Positions 38,299 through 50,667 of a stretch of DNA of 64,000 nt are shown here, one piece after another. Source of the stretch: Seison nebaliae (Eukaryota > Rotifera > Pararotatoria > Seisonacea > Seisonidae); contig JALJEE010000928.1 in NCBI GenBank assembly GCA_023231475.1, positions 46,309 to 110,308 of the forward strand, written 5' to 3'. Positions within the stretch are counted from its first letter, which is position 1. Each line of letters opens with the position of its first letter. The notes under the pieces were generated by a model. The model saw only the letters and a list, made by a program, of their open reading frames with translations. It was not told the origin of the DNA and did not search any database. A program made the position numbers and the translations under genes.

Positions 38299-41200
38299 AT
38301 GGAATATTCAGATAATATTCTTCCTTATAATATTCATTCCAATAATTATTTATTGGAGAATGAACAAAATGATTTCCATCCATTGACTAATCCTGTTAAA
38401 AGACATGGTCATTTGAGAATAGCTGAACGGTCTGATGATTTGGATGAACCGATGGATAAATTTGAGGAGAAGGTACAGAAAAAAATTGAGAGATTAAAAA
38501 GTAATTTGGTTTTGGCGAAAGCCAGGAAGACGATGAAACCGATGCAAGTGATAACTGTTAAGAATTCTCATGAAACATATTTACCCATTTTCCTCATCTT
38601 TCAAATAATCAGTTTCGTAATGGTATTTTCTTTCTTCTTCTACATTGCCGTTGCATATTTCAAGAAGAAAGCGGACCAAGATGTATATAGTAATTACAGG
38701 AATTTAAAACCGTCTTACAGACAAGGTTCATTATCTCCAACCGGATCAATGCGAACATCATTTCCTTCAAAGAGACACAAAAGTAGAAGTAGTACAACAA
38801 AACGAATAGAAAATTTATTGAATGAAAAACTTAATGAACAATCTCCATCGAGAAATACCGGTTATGGTCCTCTGTCTAGTTCAAAGAGAAATCGCAGAGT
38901 ATCTATAGCGAATCCTGCTTCAAACAAGAGTCATCACTCTTATTTCCCAAATGAAGCAACTCATAATCAAGTATCTTCATTTAAACTTAGTAGTAGAGTA
39001 AATCAACCGTCTACCAAACCAAATATGAGGCCAATATCAGAAATGCCACAACAACCATCAATTAGAAATACTCTTCTGGAGGATAGTGGAAGAAGGAGTG
39101 GTCGACATCATACAACTAGTCGTCGCAGTCATAGTAGACGTCGAAGTAGTCGAGGGAGTCATGGACGACGTAGGAGTAGTCGAGGTGGTCATGGTAGACG
39201 TAGAAGTAGTTATGGTCGACGTAAAAGTAGTCGTGGTAGTTATGGTCGACGTAGAAGTAGACGACGTAGTCATAGTAAACGTAGAAATCGGAGAAGAAGT
39301 AGCAGAAATTCAGAAGGAAAAAACTTTGGGATGACAGTAAAAACTGTAATGTATGATCGTCGAAGTTCTCAGATGGGAAATATTCAGACGATGAACAGTC
39401 AGAGAACGAATGGAAGACGAACATCTCAAATTCATCCCACAAATTCGATATCGGGAAGAATTTCCCAAACAATACCCATGAATGTTATAATGAGACCAGA
39501 ACGTAGAAAACCAGATGTAGTTTTCAGTCCAAAAATAGGACACTCAGCTTCACCTAGCAAACGGATAATAGTTTCCAATTATCGTAATTCTGGATCATAT
39601 AATCCAAGTTCTAAACGTAGTCGACATAATCGACATAGTTCCATGAGTAGATCTTCGAGTATGGGTTGTTCAGGGACTTGTGATTCTCGAAGTAGTGATA
39701 TAACCAAGATTAATATTATCGGACATAAAACTAGTTCTATTCGTTCGAGTATAAATGGAAGATTTAGTCCAGGAGGAGAAGGAGAAAATGACAAGTCGAC
39801 GACACATTTCGAGAAACAATTGGTACCCAAATTTTCAAGTACTTTTAAAAAACGATCAAGTACTTCATTACATAAAAAAAGATTATCTCAATATCCTACC
39901 GAATATTACCAAAAATCTTCGAAAAAGGAACGACAAAGATTTTCTGTTATTCGTCCACAAAGTGTTTTTGCCGAACAATCTTTAAGAAATATACCTTCAC
40001 AAGATTTCAGTAATGTTAAGAGTCAAGTCGTTCCTGTAAATGAGAGTAATGAAAATTTTTTACAAAATTTAACGAATATTAATTCGATACATTCAATTGC
40101 TCCTATCAAATCATCACGACGGTCAAGTAGAATGATGAAACAACCCGTCCAATCTGAGCAATTACAAGTCAGATCATCCATTAATATTAGTCCCAATATC
40201 CAAAAATCTAGGAGTCGACGACAATCAACAAAATTTATGGATGGTGTTACTCCTTCCGAACAATTTCTCCCACAAACTGAATATTCGGTCTCCAATGTTA
40301 ATGTTGGTAGACCATCAATAATGGATGGAGGTGATAGTCCTTCAATACAACCTTCTGCGTCTAAATTTCAAAATTTTTCATTTTCGAGAAGTCCATCGAT
40401 TAATCCCGCTATTATGAACAATCAACTTTCTATCATGAAAAATGAAGGTAATCGTAGCTCATTTATCGGAAATGAATTTAACCGTTCGTCAAGTTTCGTC
40501 GGCCATAATCCACCTGCACAGAAAGAGTCATTTGTAAAAAATGAAACGAAAATTAACAGTCGTAGAAACTCTTCAGTATTTTTCAATCAAGCTAATCCGT
40601 CTGTCAATCCATTATTTTTTAATGAATCTTCTGGTGTGAATTATGGACAAAGTAGTACAATGCCGAATAGAAATCCGAGTGACAGATCAATGAATTCACC
40701 AACAAATCAATCTTTTGTTAAACCAAATTCGTCAGTCATGACAAATCGAAGAAATTCTTCTCGTTTTTTCGGAAATTCAACAAATCCTTCAACAAATCAG
40801 TTATTCATGAATAACGATAGTTCAACTGTTAATAATGATAGGATGTCATTTAGGCAGAGTAATATGACTAAACCAAGTATGTCCGGTCAACAATCGTTTA
40901 TCAATCAAAGGCCGTCGTCCAATATGAGCAGAAGAAGTTCTTCAGTATTTTTTTTGAACCAAAGTAATCCTTCAGTAAATCCGGTTTTTATGAATAATCC
41001 GTCTGTAGCTAATGCTGCCGAAAATTTGGGATCTCCTGTTAATAATGATCCAAGTAATCGATCGACTATTAAATCTTTTGTAAATAGTAATCAATCATTC
41101 ATTAATAATCAACCAAATTCATCCGTATCTGTTAATCCAGGTAATATACCATTAAACATGTTATCAGATAGATCAGTTAGAAATAATAGATCATCAATGA

Positions 41201-42276
41201 TGACTAATCAACGAAATTCAAGTTTACGTAACAGTATTCGTAGTAGTGCAGTAGGTCAATCGACTTTTGCGAGTAATGTTCCGAGTAGTAATATGATCAA
41301 TTATGAAAGATCATCATCTTTCTTTGGTGATCAAAATAATCCTTTAATAAATCCCATACTCCTAAATAATGAATCAGTAATGACGAACGATAATCAAGAA
41401 GAACGATCGAATATAGATAGACAATCACAATTGAATGGATCAATTAATTATTCAAAAAAGAATTCCGTGGTACAAAGTAATAGTGTAAATAATCCAACTT
41501 TTTTACCTAACCAAAATAATCCTTCAATAAATCCACTCTTTATGGGTGATCGTTCATCAACTGTTAATAACGGAAGAATTTCTTCAACATTTCCCAATAT
41601 TAATAATCCTAGTGGAGAAAACTTCGTCAATCAATCTAAACCAATACTAGACGCTCAATTGAGTGAACAAAGATTCATTGGGAATAAACATCCTTCCATT
41701 TCTGTCCAAGCTTCAAAATTTTCTTTACTTGATGGTGCTTCAATAAATCCTGCTTATGACGGTTCTCTGCAAAATGGCCATAGAGATTCATCCACATTAA
41801 ATCGTAATCCATTAACTTCCCAAAATCAGTTTAATCCTTCTCAGAATGAAATTGTATCTAATCAATCGAGATATTCTAATGTCAATGGAAGAAGTTTTTC
41901 AATGTTCAATGAACCTTCGGTCAATCCTGTTATGGTAGCGAGTAATATGAATCAAAATTCTTCCAACAATCAAATATCTTCTAATAGAACTAATAATTAC
42001 CATGCTAGAAAGAAAGATTCTAGTAACTTCTCTCCAATTGTCAAACGACCGTCCGTTCTTTCTACAATATCTGCCAGACCTAAACGTAGTCTAAGTAAAG
42101 ATGTTGAGAAAAATGGAACGAATAAGAAGCATAATAAAAAAGAATTATCGCCATTTAGTCGCAACCGATGTAACATTGCCAGCGTACCTGCTGACAATTT
42201 ACATAACGAAGATTATAATTTTACTAAAATTTTTAAAAGTTATGGGAGATCAACCAGCAAACATAGACCAAAATGA
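38299..42276 (+). CDS. Large single-pass membrane protein with RS block and NPSxNP repeats
   Basis: A single open frame of 1325 residues that I cannot assign to a family. A polar N-terminus of about 92 residues with a charged helix (about 52-78) precedes one membrane span (about 95-120, IFLIFQIISFVMVFSFFFY). The rest is low-complexity. A dense Arg/Ser block at about 255-335 has repeated SRGSHGRRRSS-like units. The C-terminal half, from about residue 690, is Ser/Asn-rich and holds at least seven degenerate copies of a unit with the core NPS-V/I-NP-L/V-FMNN, usually preceded by FFxNQ and followed by SSTVNN. No Cys-rich or enzymatic domain is visible. The frame stays open for 4 kb despite the low complexity, which argues for a real gene. 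Which side of the membrane the tail faces is unclear. Confidence 0.8.
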   Translation: MEYSDNILPYNIHSNNYLLENEQNDFHPLTNPVKRHGHLRIAERSDDLDEPMDKFEEKVQKKIERLKSNLVLAKARKTMKPMQVITVKNSHETYLPIFLIFQIISFVMVFSFFFYIAVAYFKKKADQDVYSNYRNLKPSYRQGSLSPTGSMRTSFPSKRHKSRSSTTKRIENLLNEKLNEQSPSRNTGYGPLSSSKRNRRVSIANPASNKSHHSYFPNEATHNQVSSFKLSSRVNQPSTKPNMRPISEMPQQPSIRNTLLEDSGRRSGRHHTTSRRSHSRRRSSRGSHGRRRSSRGGHGRRRSSYGRRKSSRGSYGRRRSRRRSHSKRRNRRRSSRNSEGKNFGMTVKTVMYDRRSSQMGNIQTMNSQRTNGRRTSQIHPTNSISGRISQTIPMNVIMRPERRKPDVVFSPKIGHSASPSKRIIVSNYRNSGSYNPSSKRSRHNRHSSMSRSSSMGCSGTCDSRSSDITKINIIGHKTSSIRSSINGRFSPGGEGENDKSTTHFEKQLVPKFSSTFKKRSSTSLHKKRLSQYPTEYYQKSSKKERQRFSVIRPQSVFAEQSLRNIPSQDFSNVKSQVVPVNESNENFLQNLTNINSIHSIAPIKSSRRSSRMMKQPVQSEQLQVRSSINISPNIQKSRSRRQSTKFMDGVTPSEQFLPQTEYSVSNVNVGRPSIMDGGDSPSIQPSASKFQNFSFSRSPSINPAIMNNQLSIMKNEGNRSSFIGNEFNRSSSFVGHNPPAQKESFVKNETKINSRRNSSVFFNQANPSVNPLFFNESSGVNYGQSSTMPNRNPSDRSMNSPTNQSFVKPNSSVMTNRRNSSRFFGNSTNPSTNQLFMNNDSSTVNNDRMSFRQSNMTKPSMSGQQSFINQRPSSNMSRRSSSVFFLNQSNPSVNPVFMNNPSVANAAENLGSPVNNDPSNRSTIKSFVNSNQSFINNQPNSSVSVNPGNIPLNMLSDRSVRNNRSSMMTNQRNSSLRNSIRSSAVGQSTFASNVPSSNMINYERSSSFFGDQNNPLINPILLNNESVMTNDNQEERSNIDRQSQLNGSINYSKKNSVVQSNSVNNPTFLPNQNNPSINPLFMGDRSSTVNNGRISSTFPNINNPSGENFVNQSKPILDAQLSEQRFIGNKHPSISVQASKFSLLDGASINPAYDGSLQNGHRDSSTLNRNPLTSQNQFNPSQNEIVSNQSRYSNVNGRSFSMFNEPSVNPVMVASNMNQNSSNNQISSNRTNNYHARKKDSSNFSPIVKRPSVLSTISARPKRSLSKDVEKNGTNKKHNKKELSPFSRNRCNIASVPADNLHNEDYNFTKIFKSYGRSTSKHRPK
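40585..41960 (+). repeat. Degenerate coding repeat with NPSxNP core
   Basis: The protein unit recurs at irregular spacing of about 30-85 residues inside the 1325-residue protein. Clear cores are NPSVNPLFF, NPSTNQLFM, NPSVNPVFM, NPLINPILL, NPSINPLFM and EPSVNPVMV; SPSINPAIM lies slightly upstream, near 40390. The copies differ in DNA sequence, so the repeats are old and are held at the protein level. Confidence 0.7.
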
Positions 42277-42445
42277 TAAAAATTTCAGTTGTTATCAATT
42301 CAATTATATAAAATTCATTTTATCTGTATGAAGAAGACTTTATTGAATAAGGAAATTGTTGAAAAGTAAAAGAATAATTTGTTTAAAACATGAAGAACAA
42401 TGTCAAATTTAATAATTTATAAAATGAATCAGTTCGACGAATCTC

Positions 42446-45163
42446 TTAGACGTTCTTGGCAACTGAATCATTTGGTTTAATACTCATTCGAGGCGAATTG
42501 CTGATGGAACTATGTCCTTCGGAAATATCAAAAATTCCTTCATCAGTTCCTCCAGATACAGGTGTAAGATTATTCAATACTTTCTTATTCTCAGCGGATT
42601 TCGTATAATCGAATCGTTTCTTATTATTCTTTATTTCACAAACATGCAATTCATAATTATTCGGTTTCTCTAAATTAAATTCTTTCGTGCCTTTCATAAG
42701 TAGATTAAGTGCGTTATCGATCACATCTTCAGTCGAACAAGACGGTTTCGGTCCTTCATTTAATTGCGTTGCAGGTTCACTGTTTTTCAGATATAGTCTG
42801 TTATTTTCGATTTCCGACAATAAATTTTGAGGTAGGACAGCTTTAGTTCTTTTCAGCGATTGTTGAGATGTTTGGGGATGAATTGCATTTTTTCTTGAAA
42901 TAAATTTACTTTCCGACATATTCCAAAGACGATCAATAGTTCGTTCATAGTTCTTGTTCTCGTTCACTATTCTCCATAAATCATAGCTTGAACTCTTGTC
43001 TGTTTCTAAATCATCTTCGATTATATCGAACTTTTTATGTTTGTCATCCGATTCGCATGAATCCGTATCTAAACGACCGAACGATAATCGTGAAGAAGAT
43101 TTTCTTCGCCATTCACGACGTATCTGCTCCCATGATGACTTTTGTTTGAACAATACAATACATAACATTAGGATGATTATAAAGACGCTTACTATACAAC
43201 TAATTAACAATTTATAATTTTTAGATAATACTGCTTCTTCCGCAATGCTCTTAGAAATTAGTTCATCATCGTACAATCCAATTTTATATGACATCGAATG
43301 ATTGAAATTTGACATGATGGAAGAATTAGTTGGAAGTAGATTTGGTGTATTTGTCGAAGAAGTAAAATTTGTGATTGAATTATTATCATGATTCGATTTG
43401 ACGATATTGGACATGGTGTTGTTTAAAACATTGGAAATATCTTTTATTATATGAGGTAATTCGAAAGCAATTGATGAATCGACAAATACATTTGTAACTT
43501 TTTCATCGTTTAACGAATTTGTGAAAGTTTCGGACTCAACAGTTATTCCATCATCCATTGAGAAATTGTTATCAATTGAATTAGTCATTGTTGAGCTATA
43601 TTCTGTAATACTATTATCATCAACACTAGAGTTTAATGGCAAATTCCATAAAATCAGATGTTCATTATTTTCCATTTTATTCGTAGTGGACATGGTGGAA
43701 ATTTCATTGGTATCAGTATTTTCTTTCAATTTTTCAATGTTATTTCTTAATAAAATGAACGATGTTGTTCGAGAAGTTGAGGTTGACGATAAACGAATGG
43801 TTGAAGTTGATGAAGAAATATTTGTTATAGTCGCACGAGAATCAGTAGAATTGTCGTCAACTAAAATTTTTCCCGACAAATCCATTTTTCCAGTAGTTTT
43901 TTCAATCGAATTAGAATTTTCTTCTAAATAATTTGTATTAGTTAAGATATTAGAAGTACTAATGACATTAATATTAGACGTAGTAATTGTAGTGCTCATA
44001 GTAGTAGTAGTAGTAGTAGTAGTGAAAGTGGTACTAATGGTAGTAGTAGGAACAGCAGTGATAATGGTAGTAGCAGGAGCAGTAGTGATAATGGTGGTAG
44101 TATTAGTAGTGGGAACAACGGTGATAAGGTTACTGGAATTACTAGTAGTAATTGTGTTTGTTGTTTGTATAATAGTTATAGTTGTAGTAGGAATAACATT
44201 CGTAGTATGTTCTGTAGGAGCATAAGAAGACTTAATTCGAGTAGTTGATGTTGTAACTGGTCGTGTTGGTATAACAATTGTTCGATAACTTATATTTTGT
44301 TTCGGACTGGTGGAAACTAATGTTTCCGCTGTCATTAACTTAGTTGTTTGAGTAGTTGTTGAATTGTTCATGGAAGTGTAATATGACATAATTTTATGCC
44401 ACAAGAAATTGTTAAGTATGCGGATTTCATGAAATTTTCTTTTCCTCTCAATGAACTCGTTTCCCGTAGAAGATTTCTTATTATTCCTTCTTCTAACACT
44501 GACCAAATTCAATATTACCGAAAGATTCGTATCTATGTTGCAGTTACATATTGATTCGAACTTCTCATCCGTTTGTAAGTTTTCTACTGTTAACTAATAA
44601 ATAATAAGTAAGAATTAAAAAAAAAAGATAATGAAAGTCTAATAAATTCCAATAGAAATTTAACCCAAGCCAAACTCCAACTACTTGCCACACTACCTCC
44701 TTGGTTATAAATTGTTACATATTTCCACTTAATCTTCTTGTGACTTCCAATTATATACATCAGGTCATTGTGGCCTCTTTCGAAAAGGTCGCCTGCCGAA
44801 CTAATGGAGAAAGATGCCTTTAACCCAATCGGTTCTGAGGCAACGAAATGAAATCGAAAAGTAGCATCCGTTCCGGCCATAAATGTATCTTGAGTCTGAA
44901 ACTCAACCTTCCATTTGGAATACTCTGGAAAAAGAAATAATTAGACGATTGTTAGAGATGAATTAACTCGAATATTCAGGTTGACTGATCGAATTGATGA
45001 ATTGATTAGTAAAGATAACGGTTGGTTGTTTTCGTGATTTACGATAATCGAATTTTCGTTTGATTTTATCATAACTCATAAACTTTATTCGACGTGTATT
45101 TTGATTTTGATGAGATAAGACTGCTAGTTGAACAAAGATAATCAGGTGAATGAAAAACCGCAT
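42446..45163 (-). CDS. Secreted-start PLAT domain / mucin-like / transmembrane protein
   Basis: Three exons with matching phases (44968-45163, 44665-44924, 42446-44593) give 867 residues. The N-terminus MRFFIHLIIFVQLAVLSHQN is a signal peptide. Residues about 66-152 resemble a PLAT/LH2 beta-sandwich: KWKVEFQTQD, AGTDATFRFHF, FERGHNDLMYI, KWKYVTIYNQGG and SSWSLAW correspond to the conserved GTDA, FERG and W-strand elements of that fold. A long Thr/Ser-rich region of about 400 residues follows, likely heavily O-glycosylated, and then one membrane span (NYKLLISCIVSVFIIILMLC) and a cytoplasmic tail of about 240 residues. The longest frame starts with a non-ATG codon, which shows that the upstream exons are needed. 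The function is unknown; the layout suggests a cell-surface protein whose PLAT domain meets lipid or protein. It converges on the NPSxNP gene. Confidence 0.75.
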
Positions 45164-48100
45164 GATCTTAATAGAAAAAGAAAATAAGAAAAATATATTA
45201 AGAATATTGAATTCCTGAACTCATACAAATAAAAGAATATCATACAAATTTCCGAATATGGAAAGAAAGTAATTAGAGGAGAATTATGGAGGAAATGGAC
45301 ACTGTCCATAGAGCATAAAAAGATATATGATAGTTACGATTTCTAAAGAAAAAGAGAGACGTAATATGAAATTTGGAAGATAATAAATAGACGATAATAT
45401 GATATGGTTAATGTGGAGAAACGCAGAATAATGATGATGAAGATGAAGAAAGATAAATTAATTAAGATTCTTATTGAATTCCCTCGAGAAACCGGGAAGG
45501 AATTCCGTAGAAAAACATCACGGAACAATTTTGTATGCATTTCATATTTGTAATTTTTCATAAGATTTTTATTCTTCTAGGAAATTCTTTATTAGTGCCG
45601 TTCATATCAAATACTCTTCTTTTAATATCAATTTAATGGAAACCGAATATTTCCTTTAATTTTATAAAAAATTTTGTATTATAATAAATTTCTACTTATC
45701 AAAATTTTGGACGATGTAAATAAATGTTGATGGTTGTGAATTGATGAGAATAATGGAAGGGAATGAAAGAAAATACATTAATCTTCATTGTTGTATATTT
45801 TGGGAACGATATGAGAGTAAGAGACTATAAAACGATTGTTGATCTTAAATTAGTAATCAATAATTATTGACGGTTTAAGCAAACATCATAGTCAGATGCA
45901 CCTTGTGGCAAATGTGCTGCTTTTGAAGCGAAAGAAGTAGGTCATTCGATGTTTAATGGGAAGATTTGCTTTTCAATCTTCCATTGATGAAGATGTAAAA
46001 TTGATAGCTTATGTCGTCACATTGATATCAAACACTTGTAGGAATAGTCCAAAGGAAAATATTGTTGTAATGTTGATGGAAATATGGAGAGACTCATAAA
46101 GAATGAATAAATACTAAACGGTTCGCTGAAACTTATGCAGATTGAATGCAGATTAATCTTCCTTTCATAAGTAACTGCTCAACTGGTAATGGAAAATTTC
46201 CAATGTTCGATTATTCTACTAATCATGAACTCTATAAAAATGATAAATGAATATTAATTGTAACTTTCGACAGCAGACGAATGAGATTGAAAGGAGAAAT
46301 CGTAGAAGATATCGTTCAAGAAAGAAACCTTCAATCTCATCTTCACCAGTTGTAACTAATTAGACTAATGTAATTTGTTGTAAAAATAATAGAGCTCATT
46401 TTCTGGTTAGAAATGGTTGTGGGAAGTCAAGGTAAGTTCAATATTATAATAACCATTTCTAGAACTACCTCTCTTACCTTAACCGCTGTTAATTTCTGGT
46501 AACGGAAAATAAATATTCCGTGGAGTGCAATCTGTTAACTTACGAATAGCAAAATCAGATAAGATAGATTTGTGATCTCATAAATTTTCTTAGGTCGAAA
46601 TGACTATAAATGCAAATAACTATCATAATATTACTACAAATAAGTAAATCTGTGTCAATAAGAAAAATGAGTAAAATAGAGGAAAGCAGATAGAAAGGAG
46701 GATATGAATCTTAAATTTCTTGAATAATATTGAATATGGTATCTGATGGTACTGAATTCCCAAAAATTATTTATAGATTCATCTTTAGATTATTCTTTAT
46801 ATTCATAACATTCGAAAGAAGATGGTGGAATTCGAAGTCCCTCATTGAATATGAACAAAAAAAATTGCAATCGATTCGTATGTTTTTCCGGAAAGATATT
46901 ACATCAAAATATCTCTGATTCATTTAATTACTATAAAATGTCTTTGGCTGATGTGTGTTCAATTACGTCATATTACATTGTTTTACGAATATTTGTTACA
47001 GTGGAAACAGAAGTAAGGTGCTAGAAGAATTTTGAAAGAGATTTTGAGGAAATAATGTCTAAATCAGTGGACATACTTCTCGTTATTAAAATTACTTCCT
47101 TTTCAAATGGTAGAAAGTTGAAAGAAAACTGTCTATTGACAAATGTTAAATAGTCGTAAAGTAGGAAAAAAAGAGTCGAGAAAACAAAGTGAAAATGATA
47201 GGAATCATTGTGACAATTTGACTTGATCAATTGATAATGACAAATCGATTGGTTGTTCTTTTGCGGAAGTTGTTCCTATGCTCAGGCGAACTGCTCGTTT
47301 AATGAGAACGAAAAGGTGATGATGATATGGAATCTACTGTAGAATTCTGTGAATATATATCATTCGGAGAATAATGAAGATAAATAAATGATATTCCGCA
47401 AATCCGACTAAATTTGATATGTGGAAAGAAAATGAATAAATACTAATGATCCAAAAACGTGATATATATCTATACGAGTCAATTCAGGTCGGTGAGAAGT
47501 GAAACTGCAGACATGATGCTGTGTTCAAACAAATATTTAATTGAACTTACATTCGTCTCCTAGTCGGTTAGTAGTTGGCAACTTATTTATTTTTATATTC
47601 ATCCAATTATTCATTAATCTTCCTACTACCAATTTTTCTCACTATTTCTTTCCTGATTAACGAATTATATGGAATTGATTGAATCTTTCGAGGGAAATCT
47701 TTATTTGGAAATTTCAAATGAATGTTAACATAACTAATTATTTAGAATTAACTTTTATTACATTTCTGACTTATCAAATGTTACCTAATTGTATCAGCGA
47801 TCCAAGCAGAAAGGAATTATGAAGGAAAAAAGTTGGATGATGAAATTAAAGTTCTAAAATGTAGTTCATAATTAAATTAAAGGGGAACAAATCTAATTTG
47901 GGGAGAGAATAGGATGGAATTGAATAATTTATCTGATCAGCCAACAAATCTATCGACGGTTCGACCTACAACCTTATGGGAAGATGCATTGTTTATAATA
48001 ATTACGTGATGGTATTGTGTAATTTAATCTTCTTTGTTGCACTTCCTTCAATTAAACGAACGATAAATATAGACTAAACTGTTGAAACTGGTTGTTGCCA

Positions 48101-48796
48101 TCGGTGATAATGGAAAAGAAGGAAGGAGAAGAAACTTTTTCCTACAAAAAACTCCTGTCAATCTTCGGTGATAACATCAGCTAACCACAAATTTTCTATG
48201 GTACATTGGAATGACGATAGTAACAATTACAATAATTCCCTTAATTTTTCCCCTCCATTGTTCATTGGGATGGAGAGGAATACAAGTTTTGAATTCATAC
48301 AAATGTTAATTTTGCTTTCTTGTCGACATATACTGCTTCCTCGTTCCAATAATTAGAATTGAGAAGAATCCGTCCATTCCAAACTTACCTCCATTTATTG
48401 TTTTTCATCCATGAAATCATGAGAATCGGTTTTAACATCAACAATAACATTTATATGAATTTCCACTTCATTTCACTTTCTTTTTTTCTTCTGAACTTCA
48501 AATTACTGAAAATGTTTATTTGGAAAAGATTACGATAGAAATAAGACGAAATACGATTAAGTTTTTTATGTTCCATTCCCAATAAAATTTTCGTTTGTGA
48601 AATTAATTTTTGGAGAATGAATCAAAATGAAATAATGAAGGAATTGTCTAAGTGTGATGAGAAAGTATATAAATGCACATGTTAATATTTTAATAAAAAT
48701 TTATTGGAATTTGGAAATGGAATAAGATTTCCTTTTCAAATGATCGGATCTAAAAAAAAGGAAATGATAATTCATTTAACGATAAGAGGAGAATGT
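45164..48796. other. Intergenic, 3.6 kb, no supported gene
   Basis: Only short frames on both strands (for example 46730-46918, 47021-47230, 48168-48356) with no domains or splice context. The part near 45164 is the promoter side of the PLAT-mucin gene. The part near 48660-48796 is the 3' side of the fibronectin-type-II gene, with A/T-rich tracts and AATAAA-like motifs. Confidence 0.5.
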
Positions 48797-50318
48797 CTAA
48801 CCGAAACATAATGGGCAACACTGATCATCCACATGTTTTACATTCGAACATCTCAATAGTTCTTTGTCGTCACATTGTATTAATGTCTGGCATTTAATCT
48901 GGCCGGTTTCCATACATAAACAATTCTTCTTACAAAGAGACAAGTCAAATTCTTTCCCATCATTCTCATATTCTTTGTTGTTGTTGAAACATTTAGTTAT
49001 GCTCATTTCATCAATCTCATTCATTCTCATCACGATTAGTGATTCATTCATAATTGCTTCTCCATTTTTCGATGCTCCTATCTCCTGCAACATTTCTGCT
49101 ACCATTTCCGGATCGTGTGAACTATTATTATTCACTTCATCATTATTACTCGTAATTGTTGCGGCGTTCACAATCATATTCGTTATCAATTTTAAACTTT
49201 CATTCATCTTTTTCGTTTTTCTTATGGTAGATGCGTCAATATCTTCGTTCGTCTTCCTCGACATTGTTGTTGTTTTGGTAGTCGATGTTACACTCACAAT
49301 TTTTGATGAAGTTGTAACCGGTTTTTCGATTGTTGTATTCATTTGATTTCTAGCTTGTGCTAATCGAAAATTAGCATAAATTCCTTCCGCGTCATCCGCT
49401 ATAGGAAGTGGTTTGGCAAAACGGTGAGTTAATTTTCTGGTGAATCTTGATGTATTTTGATTGACAACTTCTGACGGTAATGGATCGGTTTTTATCGTTT
49501 CTATGGAAACAATTTTCAAATCATCAATTATTGTAACATTTTCTCGTTCACGAACTTTCTCCCGAACAACTACACCTTTAACGATACAATCAGCTTTCAA
49601 TTTTTCTATCATTTTCTGCTTTTCTTTACCACTTTTTATTTGACCTTTCAATTTCATTCTCAATTTTTCCAACAATTTCTTTCGTCGACATTTATTCTTC
49701 AATTTCCTCTTGAGTTTGTCCGGACATTGTTTCCTAACATGCGACACCCAAACATCAGGACGATTATAACGTTTGACGACGGGACACCATAAACTATTCG
49801 GTCTCTTCTTCTCCTTGTCCGTCAGAATTTCCTTTGGCAACTTCTTATTCGGGAGACATTTGCGATAAATTCGATTATTGAAATAGAATGGAAAAATACA
49901 TTCTATAAACGAACATATTAAATAAAGAATTTAATTCATAAATTCTTCAAAAAAAGGCTACGAACGTCGACAATATATCCATTTCTTATCTATTTGGAAA
50001 TCGGAGGTAAGAGAACACCAGAAATCCATATCATCGATTTTCGTACAATTATAATAAGTGACATTTTTATAGTTAAAAGGGAAATGACATTCCTCATCTA
50101 AAGTTTATTTTTAATTTGAATTTCTTTCAAACAAAATATTAACTGGAAAAGTTTCCTCGAACAACATCTTTCGCTGTTATTTAAATGAAGAATAAATGAA
50201 GTTGAGAAGAGAACAATTAACTGTGTTTGATTGTTTTACCTTTCGATATCTGAAGAGAATCGATATAAATGAAATTTATCCCAATTAAGAATAATAAAAA
50301 GAGATTGGAATGTTTCAT
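48797..50318 (-). CDS. Secreted protein with two fibronectin type II domains and a VWC-like tail
   Basis: Three exons with compatible phases (50240-50318, 49966-50097, 48797-49902) give 438 residues. Exon 1 is a signal peptide (MKHSNLFLLFLIGINFIY). Exon 2 encodes a fibronectin type II domain: CHFPFNYKNVTYYNC, then FWCSLTSDFQIDKKWIYC, with the four Cys and the aromatic core of the fold. Exon 3 starts a second, looser copy (CIFPFYFNNRIYRKC, then LWCPVV and VWVSHVRKQC) with an inserted loop. A Lys/Arg-rich helical part and a Thr/Asn-rich disordered part follow. The last 45 residues hold about ten Cys spaced like a VWC/chordin-type module (CKKNCLCMETGQIKC, CCPLC). FN2 modules usually bind collagen or glycans, so an extracellular matrix or adhesive role is likely. 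Confidence 0.8.
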
Positions 50319-50667
50319 TCTTTTATTAAATTTTCTGAAATGAATACAACAGGAATGACAATAAGAGAATGACAACAACAATTTTTAATTTTCCTCTAAC
50401 AAAAATCAAGAAGTTCTTAATTAAAGAGAAGAGATAGCGTGAGAAAGTTTAATGAAGACAACAATTACTGACAAATGTTCGAATGAAAAGTAGAAAGTTA
50501 ATAGGTTGAACCTCTCCCTTGTTTATTCATTCGCATTTGGTTCTCAATTAATAACAAGTTGAAAGGAGAATGAAAGAGAACTATGAATAATTCGATGGAA
50601 TCAATCAGGTAATTAGATGCAGTAGACCGATATAATCAAACGGTCATTTAATCGAAATTAATCATTT

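Noticed and set aside
39058-39472. Minus-strand Thr/Ser- and Tyr/Asp-rich frames opposite the RS block
   Set aside because: They are mirror frames of the Arg/Ser repeat coding sequence.
43962-44225. Plus-strand Val-rich frame of 87 residues
   Set aside because: It is the antisense of the Thr-rich mucin segment.
42446-44512. 688-residue frame as a complete protein
   Set aside because: It begins at TTG, not ATG, and extends in phase into upstream exons with a signal peptide.
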